NCBI GenBank assembly: GCA_964548585.1
Contig: CAZJRS010000112.1
Span: 1-6,989 of the forward strand
Reading direction: 5' to 3'
Length of the DNA: 6,989 bases
Source: Methanocella_A sp964548585
GTDB taxonomy: Archaea; Halobacteriota; Methanocellia; Methanocellales; Methanocellaceae
Positions 1 to 4,753 of this stretch are shown here, piece after piece. A program made the translations under genes and the position numbers. The notes below the pieces were generated by a model. The model did not search any database, was not told where the DNA came from, and saw only the letters and a list, made by a program, of their open reading frames with translations. Each line of letters begins with the position of its first letter. Position 1 is the first letter of the stretch.

Positions 1-229
1 GGCGGACCTGCCGCTGCAGCTCACGAGTGTTGGAGGCCGGGATTCCGTTGATCGTCACGTTGCCTGAATCCGGTTTAACCTCTCCGGCCAGGATCTTGAT
101 CACCGTGCTTTTACCGCTGCCATTAGGGCCCACTAACGCGTGTACAGTATTTTTCCGGACGGATAACTCAAAGCCGTTTAGCGCCTTGCCTTTTCCATAG
201 CTCTTGACAACACCGTGGGCCTCGATCAC
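1..229 (-). CDS. ABC transporter ATP-binding protein, N-terminal part (cut by window edge)
   Basis: This is the first 76 codons of an ABC-type ATPase; the rest lies beyond the left edge. Translation from a GTG at 229 gives an N-terminus MIEAHGVVKSYGKGKALNGF, followed by the Walker A motif GPNGSGKST at residues 34-42 and then LAGEVKPDSGNVTINGIP, the usual beta-strand region before the Q-loop. The Q-loop, signature motif and Walker B are off the window, so the substrate and partner permease cannot be named. The GTG start is chosen because the codon immediately upstream in frame is a TAA stop and no other start precedes the conserved N-terminal strand. No Shine-Dalgarno is placed correctly, which fits a short-leader archaeal transcript. 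The gene is divergent from the deoxyhypusine synthase-family gene, with 110 nt between them. The ATPase assignment is certain; the transported substrate is unknown. Confidence 0.93.
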   Translation of the reverse strand, partial: MIEAHGVVKSYGKGKALNGFELSVRKNTVHALVGPNGSGKSTVIKILAGEVKPDSGNVTINGIPASNTRELQRQVR

Positions 230-263
230 TTAAACCACTACAAGAAACGTATAGTCTCCTTTT

Positions 264-277
264 AACTATTTATACTT
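264..277. promoter_or_regulatory. Candidate TATA element in the divergent ABC ATPase / DHS-family intergenic region
   Basis: The 110-nt gap between the divergent genes has one clear AT-rich core. Read on the minus strand it is AGTATAAATAGT, a good archaeal TATA box about 40 nt before the GTG at 229, so transcription would start near 243 with a leader of about 14 nt. Read on the plus strand the same bases give TATTTATACTTT, which would place a start near 300 and a leader of about 40 nt for the DHS-family gene. A second AT-rich string at 320-329 (tatacatata) is too close to the ATG at 340 to serve as its TATA box. Use of the shared element in both directions is inferred from sequence only. Confidence 0.45.
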
Positions 278-339
278 TGAATATTCATGCCTGCAGGGCA
301 CACAAAATTCATATGACCCTATACATATAAGACAGCGAG

Positions 340-1275
340 ATGAGCGGAGAGAACAGGATCAGGCACGCGAATATCCACGGCATGATGACGGTCGATCAGT
401 TAGTAAAACAAATGGAAGGCTGCGCCTTTGGAGCCGGCCGGATTTCGTCGGCGTGCGACATACTGGAAGAAATGCAGGCTGAGGACATAACCAAGTTTTT
501 CGGCTTGTCCGGGGCGATGGTCCCCGCGGGCATGCGAAACATCGTCTCAGGCATGATCAGAGACGGCTACATAGACGTACTGATCACCACCGGAGCGAAC
601 ATGGTCCACGACATCATCGAAGGCGTTGGCGGCTGCCACGAGAAAGGAAGCGAGACTGCCGACGATATCGAGCTGAAAAAACAGCACATCAACCGCATTT
701 ACGACGTCTACCTGAACGAAGACTATTTCGGCTCCCTTGAAAATAAAATGCAGCAGGTCTTCTCCGGCATGGACCCGAAGAAGACGTATTCGATCCGAGA
801 GCTGATGTCCGAGATAGGCAAGAACATCGACGATAAAAACTCGATCCTGCGGGCTGCATACGACTGCAATGTACCGGTTTACTGTCCGGCGGTCCAGGAC
901 TCGGTGCTGGGGCTGCAGGCATGGCTGTTCAAGCAGGCTAATAAGCTGAACGTAGACGTGTTCGGAGATATGCGGGAGTTTATGGACACGTGTTATGCAG
1001 CAAAGCGCACCGGCGCGGTTCTGATCGGCGGCGGGGTACCTAAGAACTACGTTCTCCAGAGCATGCTGGTGACGCCCAGGGGCGGCTTCGACTATGTCAT
1101 CCAGGTCACGATGGACCGTGCGGAGACAGGCGGCCTGTCCGGTGCCACGCTGGACGAGGCGAGAAGCTGGGGTAAGGTAGGGGATAATGCTAAGGCAGTA
1201 CAGGTGATCTGTGACGCTACGATCGCACTGCCCCTCATGCTCGCGGCGGTTAATGAAAGAAAAGAAAGGAAGTAA
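340..1275 (+). CDS. dys: Deoxyhypusine synthase family protein (DHS-like, atypical polyamine pocket)
   Basis: This is a 311-residue member of the deoxyhypusine synthase family, NAD-dependent cytoplasmic enzymes that move an aminobutyl group from spermidine to a lysine of aIF5A or, in some homologues, to another amine. Family landmarks run in order: MTVDQLV near residue 16, TTGANMVHD at 83-91, NRIYDVYLNE at 118-127, NVPVYCPAVQDS at 177-188, GGGVPKNYVLQ at 230-240, GGLSGAT at 264-270, and EARSWGK at 273-279. By alignment to human DHS the catalytic lysine is Lys279, with Glu273 and Trp277 also conserved. Several spermidine-pocket residues differ: human His288 aligns with Asn236 and Asp316 with Leu266. 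That pattern resembles bacterial DHS-like proteins more than canonical DHS, so aIF5A modification should not be assumed. The ATG at 340 is the first start after an in-frame TAA. The gene heads a three-gene operon; the next gene starts 5 nt after its stop. Confidence 0.9.
   Translation: MSGENRIRHANIHGMMTVDQLVKQMEGCAFGAGRISSACDILEEMQAEDITKFFGLSGAMVPAGMRNIVSGMIRDGYIDVLITTGANMVHDIIEGVGGCHEKGSETADDIELKKQHINRIYDVYLNEDYFGSLENKMQQVFSGMDPKKTYSIRELMSEIGKNIDDKNSILRAAYDCNVPVYCPAVQDSVLGLQAWLFKQANKLNVDVFGDMREFMDTCYAAKRTGAVLIGGGVPKNYVLQSMLVTPRGGFDYVIQVTMDRAETGGLSGATLDEARSWGKVGDNAKAVQVICDATIALPLMLAAVNERKERK
1265..1272 (+). promoter_or_regulatory. Ribosome binding site of the 98-residue gene
   Basis: AAAGGAAG lies inside the last codons of the DHS-family gene and ends 8 nt before the ATG at 1281. 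It fixes that start and shows that the small gene is translated from the same message as its upstream neighbour. Confidence 0.6.
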
Positions 1276-1280
1276 CACTC

Positions 1281-1577
1281 ATGCCATCCGAAGAATACCT
1301 GAAAGGATACGTAGAAGGCTTCAAAGAAGCGCTAGCCACGGTCGGCCAGGACCTGCAGGACAACGAGATCAAGGAATACTCCGTAGAGGAGTACGGCAAG
1401 CTGTACCAGAACATCTCCAATGATATTGGAAACTGCGTCGTCTGTCAGGATATTGGTACGGAAAAAGGCTGTCCCGCCGGTAAGACCATCTGGTGCCCCA
1501 GGATCCTGGAAACACTCGATGAACTGGCACCGACGAAGCTGGGAACCCTGGACAGGGACAATCAGCCGGAGTCGTAA
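1281..1577 (+). CDS. Small four-cysteine hypothetical protein, second gene of the DHS-family operon
   Basis: I do not recognise this 98-residue protein. The first 48 residues are predicted mostly helical and are rich in Glu, Lys and Tyr (EEYLKGYVEGFKEAL, then EYSVEEYGKLYQNI). The second half has four cysteines: Cys52 and Cys55 form a CVVC pair, followed by Cys64 (KGCPAG) and Cys72 (IWCPRI), a spacing of C-x2-C-x8-C-x7-C that could hold zinc or an Fe-S centre. The tail from about 80 is polar and probably disordered. There is no signal peptide or membrane segment, so it should be cytoplasmic. It starts 5 nt after the DHS-family stop, has a good ribosome binding site, and its TAA stop shares one base with the ATG of the YkgJ-family gene. 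This makes an operon very likely. A role as a metal-binding accessory to either neighbour is inference. Confidence 0.85.
   Translation: MPSEEYLKGYVEGFKEALATVGQDLQDNEIKEYSVEEYGKLYQNISNDIGNCVVCQDIGTEKGCPAGKTIWCPRILETLDELAPTKLGTLDRDNQPES
1568..1571 (+). promoter_or_regulatory. Ribosome binding site and TAATG junction for the YkgJ-family gene
   Basis: GGAG at 1568-1571 sits 5 nt before the ATG at 1577. Stop and start overlap as TAATG (1575-1579), the usual arrangement for translational coupling, so ribosomes ending the 98-residue gene can restart directly on the next one. Confidence 0.6.
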
Positions 1578-2269
1578 TGTCCGGGACTGAGAATCTGGCT
1601 GAACTGAAAGTGAACGGTTTGAAGGTCGTCAAGGGTAAAGATATTCATTGCCAAAACTGTGGCACATGCTGTAAAACCTATGCCATTGTAGACCTCCACG
1701 TCACAGATGTATTTCTGATTTCAGAATTCCTTGGCATGAGCCCGGAAGAGTTCTTCCAGGAATACTGTATTTTCATCGATGACCAGGATGGCAACAAAGG
1801 GTTCTCAATGAATATCAATGGCGGATGCCCGTTCCGCATCGACGGCGGGTGTTCGATGTACCCGGTCAGGTCAGATACCTGTGCCCTGTATCCGTTTAAC
1901 TATGTCTGCGTAGACCTCTGTAAGGCGACCAAGCAGGAAATCGCCTGCTTCGCGCAATGCTTTGTACATTCACTGGACGAAAACATGCTCGTCGCGCCCA
2001 ACGTCGAGCGCATGATAGACAGCCGGATCCTGTTCATGGTCAGAGAGATGTACCTGTCCGTATGTGATGGCACATTTAAGGAAGACGTAGCCAGACCATT
2101 CCACGAGAAGGGGCTTGAGCTGCTGGAAAACCAGAAGATGCGCGAAATGGTCTACCTCAAGATGCTGACTGAGATGAGGAAAAAAATCCCCGTGAAAGAG
2201 GGGACAAACGAGCCGGTGCTGTCTGAAGAAGATATAAAGGCAGTCTGCGACTACGCGCGGGAAGAATAA
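1577..2269 (+). CDS. YkgJ-family cysteine cluster protein (CxxCxxCC, PF03692-type)
   Basis: This 230-residue protein carries the signature of the putative zinc/iron-chelating CxxCxxCC family. The cluster is at residues 25-32 (CQNCGTCC), followed by Cys64, then GCPFRIDGGCSMYP (Cys84, Cys92) and DTCALYPF (Cys102), the usual second half of the motif, and further cysteines at 111, 115, 124 and 128. The C-terminal part (about 135-230) is charged, helical and cysteine-poor except near its end. No signal peptide or membrane helix is visible. Most family members have no known activity; the best-known relative is the flagellin lysine N-methylase FliB. It is the last gene of the operon, overlapping its upstream neighbour by one base, and is followed by a hairpin. 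The family call is secure. A role in protein-lysine or polyamine chemistry linked to the DHS-family enzyme is speculation from context. Confidence 0.9.
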   Translation: MSGTENLAELKVNGLKVVKGKDIHCQNCGTCCKTYAIVDLHVTDVFLISEFLGMSPEEFFQEYCIFIDDQDGNKGFSMNINGGCPFRIDGGCSMYPVRSDTCALYPFNYVCVDLCKATKQEIACFAQCFVHSLDENMLVAPNVERMIDSRILFMVREMYLSVCDGTFKEDVARPFHEKGLELLENQKMREMVYLKMLTEMRKKIPVKEGTNEPVLSEEDIKAVCDYAREE

Positions 2270-2275
2270 TAACAA

Positions 2276-2321
2276 CCGGAACCGGGCTGCGTCATAAACT
2301 CCGGTCCGGATTGATCTTTTT
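2276..2321. terminator. Hairpin between the YkgJ-family gene and the convergent membrane-protein gene
   Basis: CCGGA (2276-2280) pairs with TCCGG (2305-2309) and CCGG (2282-2285) with CCGG (2301-2304), with A2281 bulged, giving a GC-rich nine-pair stem with a loop of about 15 nt. On the plus strand it is followed by a short T tract at 2317-2321. On the minus strand it lies just past the stop of the 264-residue gene. It fits a shared termination signal in the 51-nt gap, though archaeal termination depends more on the T tract than on the stem. Confidence 0.45.
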
Positions 2322-3115
2322 CAGGCCATGTCAGTCAGGAACGTTCGGATGTTAAACGCGAACAGTGCCATGAACGTAAGTTCTAACATACTAAACATAT
2401 AGTATGGACTCGGTAAATATCGCAATAGCAGGATGATTACTATCAATGCGACTATCCCCCCAAAGCTAATGAGTTTTCGCCGCTGATCTCTTTGAGGGTC
2501 TGCTGGTTTTGTGTTCATCGCCTTCAGAACAGCTATAGCTCGTCTGGCCGTATAATAAACAAAGAACAACAGTGTGATTAATACAAGTAATATGACAGCA
2601 TCGAATAGTTGTTCATGCGACAGGTAGAACCAGGCAAATGCAATTATGCTACACAAGATAACCGGCAATATAACCAGGTCAGCCCGGATCACCAATATTT
2701 TCCCGGTAACAAGGTAGTTGACACTCAGGAAAACATTGAGAAAAAGCACCATCAGTATGATGATAAGCGTTAATAAGATGGCGGTAAGGAACGCGTATAG
2801 CCCCCCGGTTAGCAACTCCAGAATACTATAAGAGATCCCTCCGAATAGGCCGGCAAAGATCAGAATAAATCGAAGGACACTAACCCGTTTCTCCCGCCGG
2901 ACATCGGTCTTGATGAGATTTGCTTTTTTACGACTATCAATAAAGTCGGTTATAGAGTTGTTAACGTTGATATACACAACGAACCAGAACAGGAAGAAAC
3001 CTGTCGTTAAACCCAAACCGGTTGCTATAGGAACAAAAAGCAGACAGACAGATAAAATGAAAATTATTACTAAGGCTGTCAGGAAGTTTAGGAACTTTAA
3101 TACGTTAGGTCTCAT
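2321..3115 (-). CDS. Hypothetical membrane protein with eight predicted helices
   Basis: I do not recognise this 264-residue protein. It has about eight hydrophobic segments, near residues 8-31, 33-51, 81-101, 106-130, 145-165, 170-190, 214-233 and 238-256. Basic residues concentrate in the loops at 62-79 (RKK, RREKR) and 191-214 (RR, then RRK), with a weaker loop at 139-144. By the positive-inside rule, both ends are cytoplasmic and the helices form four hairpins. There is no conserved charged residue inside a helix, no nucleotide-binding motif and no repeat that names a function. The ATG at 3115 has a GGGGGA ribosome binding site at 3121-3126, and a TATA box lies about 40 nt upstream. It is transcribed alone, convergent with the YkgJ-family gene and divergent from nucS. 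It is AT-richer than its neighbours: 2581-2760 counts to about 41% GC against about 62% for 1021-1200. Confidence 0.82.
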   Translation of the reverse strand: MRPNVLKFLNFLTALVIIFILSVCLLFVPIATGLGLTTGFFLFWFVVYINVNNSITDFIDSRKKANLIKTDVRREKRVSVLRFILIFAGLFGGISYSILELLTGGLYAFLTAILLTLIIILMVLFLNVFLSVNYLVTGKILVIRADLVILPVILCSIIAFAWFYLSHEQLFDAVILLVLITLLFFVYYTARRAIAVLKAMNTKPADPQRDQRRKLISFGGIVALIVIILLLRYLPSPYYMFSMLELTFMALFAFNIRTFLTDMA

Positions 3116-3153
3116 CCATTTCCCCCAGGAATAACAAAGAATTTATCAGCTTA

Positions 3154-3165
3154 TTATTTATATTT
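3154..3165 (-). promoter_or_regulatory. TATA-box promoter of the 264-residue membrane protein gene
   Basis: On the minus strand the bases read AAAATATAAATA, an excellent archaeal TATA box preceded by a purine-rich stretch compatible with a TFB-recognition element. Transcription would begin near 3133, giving a leader of roughly 18 nt that contains the GGGGGA ribosome binding site. Confidence 0.6.
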
Positions 3166-3217
3166 TCGTGGCTTAAGCAATTGAATAGTATCAACAAACT
3201 ATTTTCACCCTCCCGTA

Positions 3218-3228
3218 CTCTTTATTAC
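3218..3228 (+). promoter_or_regulatory. Candidate TATA box of nucS
   Basis: CTCTTTATTAC ends about 25 nt before the nucS ATG at 3253. With the normal archaeal spacing of about 25 nt between TATA box and start, transcription would begin within a few bases of the ATG, so the mRNA may be nearly leaderless. This agrees with the absence of a Shine-Dalgarno sequence in front of nucS. Confidence 0.4.
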
Positions 3229-3252
3229 CCTTGACGACCGTTTATCCCCCGT

Positions 3253-4005
3253 ATGAAGTACCTGGTCTCACCGTCGCCCGAAGAGGCGCTGGAAGCGCTA
3301 CAGGAGGGCCGCAGCGGCTCGAATAAGAGTATGGCTACGATCATCGGCCGGTGTAAGGTGGAGTACTCTGGCAGGGCTAAGTCGTTTCTGGATTACGGTG
3401 ACCGGCTGGTCATCGTGAAGCCGGATGGTACGATCATGGTTCATGCGGATGCTAAGCGGGAGCCGCTCAACTGGCAGCCACCGGGTACGAAGATCGCATA
3501 TTCGCTCGAGGATGGCCTCACGATTATGGCCCGGAGGACCAGTCCGGTGGAGACGATGCACCTGCATTTCAGAAACGTCCACGCAATTACCGTGTTCCAG
3601 CTGGAAGACGGTGTCGAGCTGAACCTGGTCGGAGAAGAAGCTGACCTGGTGGACAAGATCGAGAAAGACCCCTCGATCATCGAGCCGGGACTGCGAGTCA
3701 TTCGAAGAGAAAAGGTGACCGACTCGGGCTATATCGACTTGTTCTGCGAGGATTCGAGCGGCAAGACCGTCATAGTGGAAGTCAAGCGTACCCAGATCAC
3801 GCATAATGCGGTCTACCAGCTCGAAGCGTACCTGATCGATTTTAAAAAGGATAATAAGAAAGCCGATGTTCGAGGTATTCTATGTGCCCCGAAGATCTCG
3901 GAGATGGCGAAAACACTGGCAGACGAGAAAGGCCTGGAGTACCGCAGGATCGAGTGGGACTTCGAGCTCAAGGAGAAAAAACAGCGTTCGCTGGATTGCT
4001 TTTAA
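3253..4005 (+). CDS. nucS: Endonuclease NucS (EndoMS), mismatch-specific
   Basis: NucS/EndoMS is a homodimeric nuclease that cuts both strands next to mismatched bases and is guided by the sliding clamp PCNA. The 250-residue length is normal. The N-terminal DNA-binding and dimerisation half includes GRAKSFLDYGDRLVIVKPDG at about 40-59 and NWQPPG at 73-78. The C-terminal RecB-like nuclease domain has GYIDLFCEDSSGKTVIVEVKR spread over 159-179, with Asp162, Glu176 and Lys178 as the metal-binding catalytic residues, then QLEAY at 189-193. The last residues, QRSLDCF (244-250), match a PCNA-interacting box, with Gln244, Leu247 and the terminal Phe250. It is monocistronic, with a candidate TATA box close upstream and a strong hairpin downstream. 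All catalytic residues are present, so the gene appears functional. The ATG at 3253 opens the conserved N-terminus. Confidence 0.95.
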   Translation: MKYLVSPSPEEALEALQEGRSGSNKSMATIIGRCKVEYSGRAKSFLDYGDRLVIVKPDGTIMVHADAKREPLNWQPPGTKIAYSLEDGLTIMARRTSPVETMHLHFRNVHAITVFQLEDGVELNLVGEEADLVDKIEKDPSIIEPGLRVIRREKVTDSGYIDLFCEDSSGKTVIVEVKRTQITHNAVYQLEAYLIDFKKDNKKADVRGILCAPKISEMAKTLADEKGLEYRRIEWDFELKEKKQRSLDCF

Positions 4006-4060
4006 AAAAATATGCTCAGGCTTGCTCACAAGCCTGATAGTAAGAACGTTAAATTTTTCT
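4006..4060. terminator. Bidirectional hairpin terminator between nucS and the lipoprotein gene
   Basis: A perfect nine-base inverted repeat, TCAGGCTTG (4016-4024) and CAAGCCTGA (4029-4037), closes a four-base loop. On the minus strand it is followed by seven T residues (A run at 4004-4010 on plus), the classic form of a terminator for the lipoprotein gene. On the plus strand a five-T run follows at about 4053-4057, so nucS transcripts may end here too. The right arm forms the last codons of the lipoprotein gene, so coding and termination share the same bases. Confidence 0.65.
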
Positions 4061-4679
4061 CCAGAGCTTCGGCCTCGTTACGGCTCTGCATGGCCAAAGT
4101 ATTGTAGTTGTTGGCCTCCTTCACGTAGCCGTTATATTTAACGGGATTAATGGATCCACCCGGACCTGTCACCGACAGCTGGTATGCCATTTCCTTGTAA
4201 GCCTGGCTGGCGTACCCGATGCTTGTCGAGGAGTAATCGGCCGTGTCGGCCCACGCCTTGCTGAGCAGGACTTCATCCTGGTTGAGCGATAAGTTCTCCA
4301 TTGCCTTGAAGTCTGCCTTGGCCCGGTCCATACGATCCCCGGCAGTTTCCATCATGCTACTCGCGTTTGACCAGTCAGACTTGTTGTGAGCCATTTCCTG
4401 GGCATCGGCCATGTACATGATGCCGGCGTTGTATTTGTCTATGCCGGACTGCAGTTTCCCGGTGTACTGGTATTGCCGTTCTACGGTAGAGTTGATGGTC
4501 GTGCCTGGCACCGCCGATACAACTGGTGCCACCGTCGGCGTTTTTGACGGGACCGGAACGGTTGTCGCCGTGGGTGAGGGTGGCTTCCCGAATTGTTCCT
4601 TGAGAACGGTACATCCGGATAGCGCTACGATTACTACTAGAATTAGCGCTGCCGTGGTGATTTTTAATGCTTTAAACAA
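4026..4679 (-). CDS. Lipobox surface protein with Pro/Thr linker and helical domain, TTG start
   Basis: This 217-residue protein of unknown function has a lipoprotein-type signal: a basic start (FKALK), a hydrophobic core ILVVIVA and the lipobox LSGC with Cys23 as the predicted lipid-modified residue. Residues 33-60 are a Pro/Thr/Ser/Val-rich linker, followed by a helical domain (about 68-215). Five N-glycosylation sequons are present (Asn63, 99, 105, 129, 209), consistent with exposure outside the cell. Residues 90-106 (ending SDWSNA) match a repeat signature in the glycoprotein encoded just upstream. The start is TTG at 4679: no ATG or GTG lies in frame before the signal, an in-frame TAG precedes it, and GAAGGTG sits 5 nt upstream. 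The gene is 74 nt downstream of the glycoprotein gene on the same strand and may share its message; no convincing TATA box lies in the gap. It ends within a terminator hairpin. The binding partner is unknown. Confidence 0.83.
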   Translation of the reverse strand: MFKALKITTAALILVVIVALSGCTVLKEQFGKPPSPTATTVPVPSKTPTVAPVVSAVPGTTINSTVERQYQYTGKLQSGIDKYNAGIMYMADAQEMAHNKSDWSNASSMMETAGDRMDRAKADFKAMENLSLNQDEVLLSKAWADTADYSSTSIGYASQAYKEMAYQLSVTGPGGSINPVKYNGYVKEANNYNTLAMQSRNEAEALEKNLTFLLSGL

Positions 4680-4684
4680 GCTTG

Positions 4685-4691
4685 CACCTTC
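4685..4691 (-). promoter_or_regulatory. Ribosome binding site that fixes the TTG start of the lipoprotein gene
   Basis: On the minus strand GAAGGTG lies 5 nt before TTG at 4679. It matches the GGAGGTG complement of the 16S rRNA 3' end well and supports TTG as the true start, immediately ahead of the signal sequence. Confidence 0.6.
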
Positions 4692-4753
4692 GTCAGATAG
4701 GTTTTTCTAGATATTCCTTCGGATTGTGTAATGTAATAATCTGTCGCAGGCTT

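Noticed and set aside
250..260. AAGGAGA on the minus strand as ribosome binding site for the ABC ATPase gene
   Set aside because: It is more than 20 nt from the GTG start, and an in-frame TAA directly before the GTG excludes an earlier start.
1025..1050. Lysine of GGGVPKN (residue 235) as the DHS catalytic lysine
   Set aside because: Counting back along human DHS puts the catalytic Lys329 in the EAVSWGK segment, which corresponds to Lys279 here. The GGGVPKN lysine precedes the His288 position instead.
547..1278. Long open frame of 243 codons on the minus strand
   Set aside because: It lies entirely antisense to the DHS-family gene, whose protein has clear family motifs. The antisense translation has no recognisable domain, and GC-rich coding sequence often leaves such open frames.
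3105..3119. Four-codon reading frame (ATG GAT GAG ACC TAA, minus strand) overlapping the start of the 264-residue gene
   Set aside because: Its ATG lies only 1-2 nt from the GGGGGA ribosome binding site, too close for initiation, while the ATG at 3115 is at normal distance. It is probably chance.
3298..3804. Minus-strand frame of 168 codons
   Set aside because: It is antisense to nucS, where the catalytic and PCNA-binding motifs prove the plus-strand frame; its translation resembles no protein.
4411..4710. Plus-strand frame of 99 codons
   Set aside because: It runs opposite the lipoprotein gene, which has a signal, lipobox and ribosome binding site. The frame on plus has none of these.
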